Below, in pieces: positions 12,501-23,812 of a DNA stretch of 64,000 nucleotides. Each line of letters begins with the position of its first letter. The first letter of the stretch is position 1. The notes under the pieces were generated by a model, which was not told where the DNA came from, ran no database searches, and saw nothing but the letters and a program-made list of their open reading frames with translations. The DNA is taken from assembly GCA_019914945.1 (NCBI GenBank), contig CM034099.1:15489923-15553922 (forward strand). Direction: 5' to 3'. A program made the translations under genes and the position numbers. The DNA is from Typha latifolia. Taxonomy: Eukaryota; Streptophyta; Magnoliopsida; Poales; Typhaceae.

Positions 12501-15500
12501 CTAAATATCTTGATGCTAATCTTCTTTTTCTCTTCTTTAGTAAGAACTGTTATTCAATATATATTATCAGTTTATCTATTAATCAGTCATTTTCAATATA
12601 ATCTCATCACTTTGACTGTGATCTTGTCAACTGGAAGACTGATTTATTTTAGTTAACTTTATGCAAAAAGAGATAATAATAATAATTTATTACATCATAT
12701 CATATGTTGCTTACTCCATAATGCTGGAATTTTTAATAGAAAAATACCAATTTATTACATTTTGTTGTGTTATGCAATGTTAGTTGGTAGAAACATCTTT
12801 AGTATGCAGGTTCCATGGTGCTCTCTCCATTCAATACCATATTAGGTTTCTTGTCCATAACTCTTCCATTGTGTTGTAACTTGCAGGGCACTGGCGATCT
12901 GATGACAGCGCTTTTGCTAGGATGGAGCAATGTATGGTTTAAGTAGTACTTTATTATATATCTGCAGAACTACCACAACTTCTCCTAATCTGTTAAATTT
13001 TTGTTGTTTGTGTAACAGAAATATCCAGAAAACCTTGAGAGAGCATCAGAACTAGCAGTATCGAGCTTGCAAGTATATTTTCTCCCTTAATATTACTCTC
13101 AATTTCACCTTAGAAAATTCCATCAGGCAACCTACCTAGTTTATTTCATTTGTTTTACTAATATGACTGACTAAATTATTACATGCTTTTCTCCAATTTA
13201 TTTTTCTTACCAAATCTAACAACATTCTAATGACTGAAAAAAAATATCTTTTTCATGCACTATTGTTGAATTGTCATAAACTGTTCACTCCAACTCTTTG
13301 GATAGTTGACAACAATGCCGCATGTCTATGAATGATTATTAGTCTATTAAGACCTAAACCACGGAAGAGACAACCGTTATCAATTTTTGCTATCGTGCAT
13401 CAACAAGGTGTAGAATACTTATTGGGAATTTCCCTATGGGTATATACCAACTAAAATGACTCCAGAATGCCAATTCAAAAATTCAATAAATTGTTCCTGA
13501 ATAGACATATTTCCAAACTAACGCCTTGTCCACATGTGGAATAGGGTTGAATTAGGAATATCAATTCATATATGTTATTACCAAAATGAGCGATATATTC
13601 TAGGATATATTCCTATGTTTATTAGTATTCCGGATAAGGGTGTAATAATTACTTTTGATATGATATAAAGGAAAAAGAGATGAAAAAATATTTTATGTTT
13701 TATAAAATTATGATAAATACCTTTTGATTTGATATAAAATAGATTTATGGGATAGGTATCAATGGTAAATTGGTAATTGAGTTAGTGTATAGTATAAAAT
13801 ATAATTTTGATAAATAGTATTTGTATTTCAAAATATGACTATTATGATGTTTAGCTGTGATTTTAAAATACGAGCTTGTATTCCAGAATAGGAAAAAAGT
13901 CATTCTTAAAATGAACTAAGAGTAGGGGTGAAAACGGATCGGATATGAATCGGATAGTGCTCAACCCATATCCGGATCCATAGTTTTAGTCCGGATACGG
14001 ATTCGGTTACGGATATTGGACGGATAGCAAAATTTAAAACCATATCCTAACTAAATGGATACGGATAATTTTCGGATAGAGGATCAGATCTTAAACGGAT
14101 ATTGATTGAATTTAAAATAATTATAATATTTTATTTACATATAATTAACACAAAATTATTAAGAGTTTTACAACAAATAATTTTTTGTATGTCAAATTTA
14201 TAAAATTAGAGAAATTAATCTCTATAAATAATATATAATGTATTATTGGTAACAATATTAATATTTACTATTTAAATAAGCAAACTAAAAACTGTAAATT
14301 ATTTTAAAAAATATGCAGGTAAATGGATATCTGATATCCGTATCCAAATCCGAAAAATATATCCGACTCGTATCCGAATCCGTATCCGAATTTTTTTTTT
14401 AAAATTCTATCCGTATCCGAATCGGGTCGGATAGCGGGTCGGGTCGGAGTTAATCCGACCCGTTTTCACCCCTAACTAAGAGTCTATTGATCTTACATGA
14501 CTTAGATTACAAGTCTAAGTCAATTAATTTAACCAATTAACTTTCTTATAGATAAGATTTTCCAATCAACTGTATCAACTTTTTAGTCCTAATTATTGTT
14601 GTACTTAGTTATTAGGATGTTTTCCTGATTTTCAATACATAATCAGACTTTTGTGCAGAAACATGTCCATGAATTTATTTTCTATTTTATTAGGTCCATC
14701 TGCCCTGCATGATTAATAGTTTTTATCATCCTATCAAAACCCTTAGGTTTTCTATTGCAAGCATCGTCATTTGACGGCAAGATAAACTTAATATTTCGCA
14801 ATGCAGCATAGAATTGCTACAGTCAAGCATCAATAGTTGTAGACCAGCCTTTCAACTATGATCATCTTATTCTTGTATCCATGGATGGCCGTGCCGGTAG
14901 CGGCACGACACTTGGCACAAGGTGTGCCAATGGCACACCCTCGTGTCGAGCCATGCCCAATCGCATGAGTGTGTGTTGGTCATTGCGCTATGTGCAGGCT
15001 TTTTTTTTTAATTTTCTTATCTTTATCAATCATTATGAAATCAACTAATTAATTTATTATTTATAAGGCTTAAATAAAATTGATGATAATGATGATGATG
15101 ATGGTGTTAGTGATAGTGATAATGATCAGACTCAGTCTGTAGGTAGCAGAACATTATGAGAGATATGCCCACAGGATAATATAAGTTTATCATCATTACC
15201 ATCATATCAATTATACCTATTAGAGCCACAATATCCTTATTATACTTTATATTCACAAATCGCATATGTTTATAGTGTGTTTGTGCTTGTGCTAGTGCCG
15301 ATCATTCGTATGCATGTTTAATATACATATTATATCATAGAAGAATTATAAAATTCTTTGTATAAAGACTATATGAGATGTTATAATAAGCAATACTATC
15401 AGTTAATGAATTTTAGAGAACAATGACAATATTTAATATAATATTCTCGTGTTATTCTTGTACCAGCAAATGAAGTTTTTAATTCTCCTCGTCATTTTAT

Positions 15501-17831
15501 GTTCAACTAAATATTAATTTTAATTATTAAACTATTATCAATTAATATTATATGTTAAATGTTATTATGTGTTCAATTATATTATAGAGTGTTCAACTAT
15601 TAATATTAGTTTTAATGAAATATATTCAATCATATTATGTATTAAATATTATTTGTATTTAATTGTTGCTTTATTTTTAATAAATTAGATCATTTACAAA
15701 AATAATATAAAGATAAAGAATTATAATGAAGGTTTTAATACATATATTTGAACCAAAGATTAAAGATTAACATACCGAAAGTCCAAAAACATCTCTTAAT
15801 ATTCTAAAATGTTTTATTAAAAATATTATAAATGCATGGCCATCGTTGTATCTATTGTAGGAATGACATTGATAGCAAATGGTTCAATGGAAATAGAAAA
15901 TAAGAATTTTTGCTTCATCATGAACTGATCACTCTTACACAATATGTCAACCGATGAAGTGTTTCCTTTTCCTTAATTTCATGTTCAAAGCTATTTTTCC
16001 AATAAAAATATTTCCTTGTGGATTAAAATTTCGCCTTGATCCACTTTTTGTCTTGTCTTTGTGAAGACACTCTTTTGAAACAAGGTTGATCAATGATAGC
16101 TTTATCAACTAGCCTCTGTTTCCTTCACTTCTGATAGTGGATATACTAGAAGAGTGGAACTGGGGTTATTGGATCTCCTTCATCTAGCCTGAGACCTGTT
16201 TTATTTTTTCTTCCGAGTGAATCTTTTCTGAGCTTTGGAATAGATAGTAGTGGCATAAATCTTTTGAATGACTGATGGTAAATTGCAATTATCTTCTGAG
16301 TCACAACAGGGTGACATTTTATCAAAATACCATTAGTTTCTACAACGTTATAATCTGCCAATGCCATTTATATGACATTATTGTGCGATTTTCTTGAGAA
16401 AGTGTTAATTATTGATTGGGAAGTATTAATTGTTGTTGATGAATCAGACTCTCGTTAAACTTGAATTTTTTTAAATGCAAGAGCCCTGAGTATCATTACA
16501 GTGATGCTATATATATTACCGACTCTAATAGGATGGTAACATTTTGGGTCAAAGTATCATTGCTGTGTTGCACGTTGCATGTGCCTGCAATTTGGGAATA
16601 GCAACAAAGGCAATGTGCAGTATCTTAATCCTTTTTTACAATACGAAGGAAAATAAATGTAAAATAGAAAATTTGATTACAAATAAAATATAAAATTCCT
16701 TTGTAACCAATTCTTGAATTGTTGGAAATGTGTAATGCTGCCTAATTCTTTATACCCATGGTCGTATTGTTTGTATTTACGCAAATAGACATTCAATAAT
16801 AATGCTGTGAAAAGTGTCCGCAGTATGCGGGCAATCAAGCCACTGCATAATGCATATGTGACATGTGTGTGCATGGATTCAGTTTCAGACTAGCAATAAA
16901 ACTATTCAAAATAACATACATATAATTTCCCTATCTACTGTCTTTAATATTTAATCATAATAAACTAATAAATAGGTAAAAGTTGCAATATAGTTTGTGT
17001 AGAATCATCCTCATAATATCCTATCCATCAATAAAATTAGTCAGTAGAGTTTCTTATGAAGCGATATAGATATCTCAATATTACAATATGTCGCTTTCGT
17101 ATGTATATGAGGGTACATATGCATATGCGGCACATATATAGTTATTAGCATTTAGCAATCAATGTGCAATTGCATATGTGTGCAGTTTGCATAAGTGGCC
17201 TATATGCATTCGGGCTGTACATGAGGACCCGACTTATGCATATTTCAGGCAGTTAATCCACCGTCACTGCCTTTGGGGCCCACATATATGGTCTCTGCAG
17301 CCAACTTTTAAAACTACGTTTAACAGTAATTACTTTGCTATGGGTAAAGGTCATCAACCAACAAATGAACATCATAAAATTTGGATATATGCATGTTTAA
17401 GTACAAAATGCTGGTATCCAGATATCATGCTCAGGAAGCTTTTGCAAAATTTTCTGCTCACTTAATTATATTGACGAGCCCTTACTTCCTGTTCTTTGGG
17501 AACATCATAATTCATGATCTGCTCTTCTATCTATTTCATGTTTTCAGCATGCATGTTATGCTTCTGATACAACCGCAAATTCTTTTAAATACTAATTGCC
17601 TGATTGTATTGTAGCTATTCAGATTCTTCTGGGAATTTGTTCCGGCGGAACATTTCTTCACAACCTAATATATTCTCTCCAATTTTGCAGGCTCTGCTAC
17701 AGAGAACATTAGCTGATTATAAGAAAGCAGGTTTTGATCCAAAAACAAGCAGTTTGGAGATTCGTTTAATTCAAAGCCAAGATGACATCCAAAATCCGGT
17801 GATTAGATTTAAGGCTGAGAAATATAACTGA
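591..17831 (+). CDS. SOS4: Pyridoxal kinase (SOS4/PDXK type), last five exons; 5' part lies before the window
   Basis: The enzyme phosphorylates pyridoxal, pyridoxine and pyridoxamine in the vitamin B6 salvage pathway; in Arabidopsis this is SOS4. Five phase-0 exons with GT/AG borders are visible: 591-656, 8843-8899, 12887-12931, 13019-13072 and 17691-17831 (stop TGA 17829-17831). Together they encode the last 120 residues, about the C-terminal third of a roughly 310-residue family protein. Diagnostic stretches are LLLIGSHQK (exon 1), PEQFKIVIPKIPAYFT (exon 2), GTGDLMTALLLGWSN (exon 3, with the ribokinase-superfamily GTGD catalytic Asp and anion hole) and SSLEIRLIQSQDD (exon 5). No frameshift or stop interrupts them, so the gene is probably functional. 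The upstream exon, which should encode the segment before VVITS, was not found in 1-590. Introns of 8.2, 3.9, 0.09 and 4.6 kb carry at least five DNA transposons. Confidence 0.93.
1704..1802. repeat. Left subterminal GTGCC/GGCAC palindromic repeat cluster of hAT-A
   Basis: A GC-rich stretch of repeated GTGCC and GGCAC words, interrupted by a run of C, contrasts with the AT-rich surroundings. A matching cluster occupies 7313-7419 at the other end. Subterminal short repeats of this kind are known transposase-binding sites in hAT elements; that role here is inferred. Confidence 0.7.
2336..5565 (-). pseudogene. hAT transposase remnant (BED-type finger, DUF659-like region, hAT dimerisation domain)
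   Basis: Reading down the - strand, a start at 5565 opens a BED-type zinc-finger region (RFHWQCD, then after a frameshift VSRLKKHITGGFPEVSKCKK). A serine-rich linker follows, then a DUF659-like core around 4690-4300 (QIVTDNGANFKKADEML, FWTPCAAHCIDLMMKDIGEL). Next come a middle segment at 4227-3940 and the hAT C-terminal dimerisation signature near 3460-3340 (CERNWSTFALIHTKTRNRL). A hydrophilic tail ends at a stop near 2336. At least five frame changes or stops separate these pieces, so no functional transposase can be made from it as it stands. The tail is interrupted by a CCA/GTG microsatellite. The family normally encodes roughly 650-800 residues, which this span could once have held. Confidence 0.85.
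2761..2808. repeat. (CAC)n microsatellite inside the hAT-A transposase tail
   Basis: About 15 trinucleotide units of CAC/CCA sit between the acidic DDDET segment and the C-terminal piece of the transposase. The hAT-A deletion derivative has a GATGATGAT tract at the matching place and no CAC run, so the array probably expanded after the two copies separated. Confidence 0.85.
5690..6600. repeat. 161-bp tandem repeat, about 5.7 copies, within hAT-A
   Basis: The marker word ATCTAACATGCTCTTATACC recurs at 5741, 5902, 6063, 6224 and 6385, with a degenerate copy at 6546, giving an exact spacing of 161 bp each time. Units are AT-rich and differ by scattered substitutions. The array lies just upstream of the transposase start, where its promoter and leader would be. 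Confidence 0.92.
7010..7285. repeat. 82-bp tandem repeat, about 3 copies, near the right end of hAT-A
   Basis: The word GTGATCAAGATTGATGG begins at 7092, 7174 and 7256, an exact 82-bp spacing. Each unit also contains GGTTCCACA (or GAGTTCCACA) and a TTTATTAAGAAAATAAGTAAA block. It is AT-rich and noncoding, and lies just inside the right subterminal GTGCC cluster. Confidence 0.88.
10263..10445. mobile_element. Tourist-like MITE (PIF/Harbinger type), 183 bp
   Basis: Terminal inverted repeats GGGCTCATTTGATTTGA and, from the other strand, GGGCTTGTTTGGTTTGA are flanked on both sides by TTA (10260-10262 and 10446-10448). The 3-bp TTA duplication and small size fit Tourist/Harbinger MITEs. It lies in the second visible intron of the pyridoxal kinase gene. 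Confidence 0.75.
11169..11327. repeat. Fold-back palindrome covering the left end of hAT-B and its flank
   Basis: TTTATTTCATGGTTCCTAG at 11169 recurs as its reverse complement ending at 11327, separated by about 110 bp of GATCCCGATC-type sequence. The match includes 7 bp of the target-site duplication, so the inverted copy holds flanking DNA as well as the element end. Confidence 0.85.
11176..11974. mobile_element. hAT-B: 799-bp non-autonomous hAT element with perfect 8-bp TSD
   Basis: The direct repeat GTTTATTT flanks the element (11168-11175 and 11975-11982). The ends are CATGGTTCCTAGT and, from the other strand, CAAGGTTCCAAGT. The interior has GATAC/CGATAC-type subterminal repeats (11870-11935), a GA-rich core (11330-11720) and no transposase. 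An inverted copy of the left end forms a palindrome at 11169-11327. It sits in the second visible intron of the pyridoxal kinase gene. Confidence 0.85.
13923..14474. mobile_element. hAT-C: 552-bp hAT MITE with perfect 8-bp TSD
   Basis: The ends are TAGGGGTGAAAACGG and its inverted copy CCGTTTTCACCCCTA. The direct repeat ACTAAGAG flanks both sides (13915-13922 and 14475-14482). The interior consists of GGATACGGAT-type subterminal repeats around an AT-rich core, with no coding capacity. It lies in the last intron of the pyridoxal kinase gene. hAT-F (50782-59005) has closely related ends. Confidence 0.93.
14881..15845 (+). mobile_element. Internally deleted derivative of hAT-A, 965 bp, opposite orientation
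   Basis: The left end GGATGGCCGTGCCGGTAG matches the right end of hAT-A read on the other strand. After about 15060 the sequence follows the reverse complement of hAT-A from about 2840 to 1860, including the AAATAAAATTGATGAT block. Some 4.2 kb equivalent to the transposase core and the tandem arrays is missing, as is most of the far-end GTGCC cluster. Near-identical 8-bp flanks TTGTATCC (14873-14880) and TTGTATCT (15846-15853) suggest the TSD. Confidence 0.85.
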
Positions 17832-18488
17832 AGGTTTGGTACTGAGTATTAAGTACCATCACAGTAACGGGGAAAGAAGTAAAGCCTTCATTTTCTTTAT
17901 TAATTTGTTCAGACAAACCATTGTGTTACTCAGATGATAATTTCATTATTATCTTAAATGTAGAGACTAAAAGACTATATCTGTAGACCAAAATTTTTTA
18001 CTATGGATTCCTCATTACCTCATTACTAAGGGTAAAGTTTGACCAGACTGCATAAATGGATCAGACCTTTCCACGAATCTCATTTACTCATTCAAGTAGA
18101 CGAGCTTACACTTCCTAGAACATTCTTTGAATATTTAGTAATTTTTTTAATCTCTAATCAACTTTTTATTTGAGCGAAATAAAAGGATTCAACTATTAGA
18201 AAAATGTTTTTTCAAAATATTAATAGTCAATGTATGATTGCTCTTGGATTTTTATGGGTGGCAACTGGTATTATGATGTACGACTCCTTCAAGAAATATT
18301 AGTTGATTAACATAATAGTATCTTAGTTTGGCTTATTACAAGTCATAGTGTTTTTTTTTCCTTCTGCTGATGGTAGGATTTTTTTTTATTTATAACTCAA
18401 TGCTCATCTCCCCATGACTATTTACTTATCAATCAGCATAAATATATGGATATCACAATATCTTGCATTTTTGGATATTTTCGCCAAT
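17832..18488. other. 3' flank of pyridoxal kinase; no gene seen
   Basis: AT-rich sequence following the stop codon. It should hold the 3' UTR and polyadenylation site, but no signal could be assigned with confidence. Confidence 0.5.
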
Positions 18489-19200
18489 ATTCATAGAATA
18501 GTGCTTTATAGATCTTTTATTGCGTCATTGTGTTACAAATCAGATCTGGATTGATCCGGACGGAAAAAAATTACAAAAATTTAGGTGGAGATAGCCTCAT
18601 AAGATAACTCTAGTTTCATCTAAATCGGAGGTCAGGATAAAAAGTTAAAAATAAAATAGTGAAGATAGATCAGAGAGGGCAGAATGGTAAATATTCGACG
18701 TTGCGACGATCGTCGGATGGTGGCAGACAGCCAAGGGTGGTGGTGGACGGCCGTAGGGTAGAGTGGCTGCTGGAGGAGGAAGGTAGCTAGGGTTTAGAAA
18801 GTTGAGATGTTTTTACAGCTATGATCTACTTCGAGAAAGATAAAACGATCTAACAGCTACGATATTCATAGAATAGTGCTTTATAGATCTTTTAATGCGT
18901 CATTGTGTTACGAATAAGATCTGGATTGATCCGAACCTAAAAAAATTATAAAAATTTAGGTGGAGAAGCCTCATGAGTTAGGGTTCTAATGACTTTGGTT
19001 TCATCTAAATCGGAGGTCAGGATGAAAATTAAAAATAAAACAGTGAAGATAGGTCAGAGAGGGCAGAATGGTAAATATTTGACGACAGCCAAGGGTGGTG
19101 ATGGATGGCCGTAGGGTAGGGTGGCTGCTGGAGGAGGAAGGTGGCTAGGGTTTAGAAAGTTGGGATGTTTTTATGGCTATGATCTACTCCGGTATAAGCT
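18489..19200. repeat. 375-bp tandem duplication (two copies), probable LTR-derived segment
   Basis: ATTCATAGAATAGTGCTTTA begins at 18489 and again at 18864, spacing 375 bp. Both units continue through AGATCTGGATTGATCCG, GAGGGCAGAATGGTAAATAT, a GGGTGGTGGTGGA-type stretch and CTAGGGTTTAGAAAGTTG. A diverged third copy of the family lies at 43150-43500 inside hAT-E. On the - strand it reads like the transcribed part of an LTR, but no complete element is present. Confidence 0.7.
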
Positions 19201-20040
19201 ATCGTAGAATAAGGCCAATTCAGAAAGAACTGTTCCAATTTTTTATATCAGAAGAATGAGAATTAATATTGGTTTCGGAGAGTTTAATATTTATTTATAT
19301 AATAGTATAAAAAGTAATAATTATATTTGATGTGACATAAGTTGATATTAAATTAAATATTAGAATAGTTTATACCAATACTAACTCTCTTCTTTTAGTA
19401 TTAGAAAAAAATAATTATATTTAATGTGACATAAAGTTAATATTAAAGTATGAAAATTAAAGTTGTATTAGAATATGGTGATGTTTTATAATAAATGACC
19501 AAAATATTCTTAAATTGGATTTAAACCTAATATTTATAAATATGCACTAGTGATCATTTTTTATTAATAAAAGTATAGACTACATACATAATATATCTTA
19601 GCTATATACAAAGATCTATATTCTAACACACTATCGTAACATTTTTGCATTATTTCAGTGCGGAGAAAAGATCCACAAAGAAATAACACCATAGCGTAGA
19701 GAAATAACCTCGTAGAGCAGGTAAGAATTCTACTCTATAAGTAGTTCGTCTGCACCGCAGATTTATTTCCTCACATTGTAGGTCACTGATGGCTAGCTTT
19801 GGAGAGAGAAGAGAGAATTAATTGTAAAATTGTAAAAGAAATGACATGATTGAGTGTTTCCTATAAAGCAGTAAAATAGTAATTAATTATTATTATTAAA
19901 CTAAAATAATTTGAGGGTGAAGTGAGAGGAGAGATAAATAGGAATTACTGAATGAGTATAATCTAAATTGTTGCTTAATTATTATACCATTATAAGTAGA
20001 CTTATTCTAATAGAAGCAAATTCTTATAACATTAATGACC
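19201..20040. other. AT-rich intergenic sequence; no gene seen
   Basis: No open frame, RNA gene or bounded element was recognised. Repeated TAATTATATTTGATGTGACATAA-like words near 19310 and 19410 hint at an old AT-rich element that could not be delimited. Confidence 0.4.
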
Positions 20041-20599
20041 TTTTAAAAGACCTAAGGCATTCTCCATATCATGCATATGAATATCACAATATCTAGCAAT
20101 GATTTTTTGTTGAAAAAATTGCATTAACTAACTTTCATAAGCACAAAATGCTCCTTTAGCATAGGATGGATACTTAGGACCCAAATGTCTTTCGAACCTT
20201 TCCAAAAGTTACTTAGTTTATGGAGGTACTCATAAATCGACCCGGAGGTCATAATGCCCAAGGGTTATTGGAGCCGCTAGATCCAAAGATTATTTTTATC
20301 AAGTATAGGGATATTAATGATAAGAATATTATAAGCCAAAGAAGGCTCAAAACATTGATTAATGAGCTTTATATCCCACATAAAATCTAAAATTAGATCA
20401 GCAACTTTCCCTAAGGCATTCCTCCGATAACCCTCGACTTAGTTGCCTGGTCCTAACTAAATATATGAAGCCTCTTTTTATTCACCCCTTTTTTTCCAAA
20501 GAAGGGAGGTCCAAGTTGAAGACATCAAATGTATAGGCATAGTATATAGAACATAGCTAATTAATATAACCTGACTTGCTTAATTAAAGGTGGCCATTT

Positions 20600-21650
20600 T
20601 CTAGCCTACAAATTTTCCCTCAACTCATAAGAGAAACTCCTCATTATACCTAGTTAAAAGCGTATTAAGGGAGATTTTAGAACAAAGGTAGTTCAAAGGA
20701 AATACCCTAGCATGCACATTTAAAGTCCTACAAATGTTGTTGCGTAGAGAAGCATGCGTCTTTTTAGGAAAGAACACCTCAGATTTAGTTCTATTTATCC
20801 TCAAATTAGTAATATCTTGATAGCAAGCAAAAGTAGAAATCAAATTCAAGCAAGGCATAGGACAAGCCTTGTTGACCGGTAGTAGCAGGTCATCAACATA
20901 CATAAGATGGCTAATATTAACCTCTTTAGATTATCCCCAATATTAATAATTTTCTTAAGTAAAAAATCTCAACCACTATAATAAAAAGATAAAGGGAAAG
21001 GGGATCACCTTGTCGAATCCCCCTTCCCCCATAAACCAAGAAAAGTCACAACTATTAACTAACGCAAAAAATATAAGAGAGGAAACATAAGTCCTAATCC
21101 ATCTCACAAGTCTATTGAGAAAGCCCATCAAAATCATTGATTTAAAGATAGCCTCCCAATTCATCTGATCAAAGGCTTCTTCTAAATCACTCTTAGTCAT
21201 AATGTACTTATCATCACAGTAAGAGGAATCAATAAAGTTTGCAATCCCATGAGCTAAAGCAATTTTCGTGAATATGACGACCAGCTACAATTGCTGATTG
21301 CTTATAATTGATAATCCTAAGCAAACAAGATTTGATCTTTTCAGCTAATATTTTAATCAGGATAAGGTAGTTCACATTGCAGAGGGAAATAGTCATGTAA
21401 TCCACAACTTTGATTGGATTTTCATACTTAGAAATAAAAGCTAAGTAAGTTTTACCCCACTCAGCTGGCAAAACATATCAATCTTGAAATTAAATGAATT
21501 AGCAAGATTATAACTAATAGCGTCCAAATAGTAATGATAAAAATCAGAATGAAAACCATCTGGCCCCAGAGCCTTATTAGTCAGCATAGATCACAAAGCT
21601 TTCTTAACCTCTACAATTGAGAAGAGCCTGAGAAGTTCATCATCACGACT
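20600..21650 (-). pseudogene. LINE-1 reverse transcriptase remnant
   Basis: Recognisable blocks down the - strand are PAEWGKTYLAFISK and SAIVAGRHIHEN (about 21470-21240), LEEAFDQMNWEAIFKSMILM (about 21190, the RT block around the first catalytic Asp, here E-A-F-D), and MYVDDLLLPVNKA (about 20903, the YxDD catalytic box), followed by NLRINRTKSEVFF. The frames are interrupted between the blocks. Enzymatic activity is not possible from this copy. Confidence 0.85.
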
Positions 21651-22586
21651 AGAACTGATAGTATCTCTAGCTAGTAATCTAGAGAACAGTTGTCCCTGAC
21701 ATCCTAAATTAGTGAAAGCCTCATGGATTTCATTACTACCACTAACCATAGTATCATCATTAAAAATTGTCCATGAATTCTAGTAGATAAGTGAAAGAAA
21801 TTTGTGTTATCATCACCATCAGTAATCAATTTTACTTAAGATTTGCTACACTATTTATATTAATCTATTTAAGTGGGGTCAAACACTTGTGATTCAAAAT
21901 ATCTAGCATAGAATTATTAGCAATTGACATCGGTGTCTACCCGTCCGACCCCTCCAAAGTGGTTATGTCACCCTTAACTTTCTCTAAGATGATCTTTAGG
22001 AGGCCCCGTGAAGTTCTGTTTTACCTAGTGATCGAATAATGAATCAAGTTAAGTTTGTCATAGAAACCATAAAGGGAAGAGGCTAGTTGAATAATCAGGT
22101 GACCCCAAATATTAAGAATTATTTTAATAACATCATCATATTCAAACTAGAAAGATTCAAATCTAAAAGAAGATTTTTTAAACCTTTTATAAGTGCCAAA
22201 TATTATATAAAGAGGTGCATGATTAGACTTTATGCAAGATAAATGATCCACAAAATACCGAGAGCATTGAGCCATAAGAAATGGAGAGATAAAAATTTGA
22301 TCGAGTTTGACTAGAATATTTACGCTGCCATGCCGGTCATTACACTAGGCATAAGGAATGCCCAAGAACCCAATATCAATTAACTTGGCTTTACAAATAA
22401 AATCCCTAAAGGCCGAGGTAAAGAAAGTAAGGGAGAAAGGGGATCCCCAATTTTGTCATGAGGAAAAAGAATGCAATTAAAATCCTCAAGGCAAATATGA
22501 AGGCTTATAACTTAACTTATATCAAAGCCAGTTCCTATTTATAGCTATTGTAACACCCGTTAAAAAAAAAAAAAAAAAAAAAATTT

Positions 22587-22624
22587 AGCGCACGCGCCAA
22601 CCGCATGCGCTTGGCGCGTGCGCT
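22587..22624. repeat. Perfect 14-bp-stem GC hairpin near the start of solo LTR-1
   Basis: AGCGCACGCGCCAA (22587-22600) is followed by a 10-base loop and its exact reverse complement TTGGCGCGTGCGCT (22611-22624). It directly follows a run of about 22 A. Confidence 0.9.
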
Positions 22625-23568
22625 GACTCCTTCTTCCCCCTCCCCCACCTCTCGCAGTCAGTTACGAGAGGTGGGAGAGAGATGCGCCGGAGTGGAGTTA
22701 ACTCCACTCCGTTGCCCTCTCCACCTCTTTTCTATTTAATCTCCTCTCCTTCCCCTCGAGTTTCCCTTTTTTCAGAATCTTCCCTTCTTCGATTTTCCCT
22801 ACTCTCTTTTCTCTCCCGAGCCGCCGAAGTTTTCGTCACGGGCAGCGAGTCACCGGAGCACTGGCAGCCAACCATAACCCCTCACCTTGATCTTCGGGTT
22901 AGCCTTCATCCTCTTTTAGTTCAATTTGAAAATAACCTAGTTAATCATACGTAATTAGGATTTTATTTTCGTCTACTTTCACCGGAGAAATTCGCCGACC
23001 GACGACCTCGGGTCGACCACCCACCGGTTTGGGAAGTTTCCCTACTTCACCCCCTTGCTGTAGATACCCAAATTGGGTACCCACAGGGCGCGAGGGAGGC
23101 GATGCCATGTCGCCTCCCACCGCCGGGTTTCTTTGGCACCAGCGGCCACCACCAGCGGTGGTGGCCTCACTCGTCAACCTCAGCTGACCCACCTCTTCAC
23201 TTGGAAGAGGTGGGTACCCGAGATGAGGGCTTCAAGCCCACCTAGCACCGAGTTGAAAACTCCATGGCCGCCGGCCATGGAGTTCCTCAACTCTTACCCT
23301 CTGGCCGCACTAGCCGGAGGTTCTGTCAACTCCTGTGCCCAAGTCGACCTAGTCAACTTAGGGAGAAGTTGCTGGAGCCGGGGGGGGGGCTGCCGGTGAC
23401 GAGGATCACCGGCAACAACACCCTTCTCCTCTGTTCTCCTTCTCTGTCAAGGAGACGAGGAGAGGGTAGAGGTTGGGCCCCCACCGCTCTCTCTCTCTCT
23501 TTCTGTGGGCTGTGGCGTGGGTTGCGTTACAGCCTAAGTCCATAGTCCCCTCTTCTCTAAGGTCTCGA

Positions 23569-23812
23569 TGGACTGGGCTCTGGAGCCCAGTCCACCCCCC
23601 CTTAGTTCTGGTGAGCTATGGGAGGCCCCGCAGCCCACCTCCTTTTTTTGTTGTCGGATTGGGCTCTGGAGCCCAGTCCACCATCTCACCTTGCTAGACT
23701 GGGCTCTTAAGCCCAGTCCATTACCTATGGTCCAGTGGACTGCAGGTAGGTCTGCAGTCCACTCTCCTTCTCTCACTCTCACTTAATTTGCTGGGCCTTG
23801 AGCCCAGCCCAA
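23569..23812. repeat. Four spaced GGGCTC/GAGCCC hairpins in solo LTR-1
   Basis: TGGACTGGGCTC and GAGCCCAGTCCA form 12-bp stems with a 2-base loop at 23569-23594. Near-identical copies sit at 23656-23680 and 23697-23720, and a weaker one at 23790-23812. Apparent open frames on both strands here result from this palindromic repetition. Confidence 0.88.

Noticed and set aside
22682..23786. Several overlapping GC-rich open frames on both strands
   Set aside because: They lie inside solo LTR-1 and are kept open by GC content and repeated hairpins; no protein family is recognisable.
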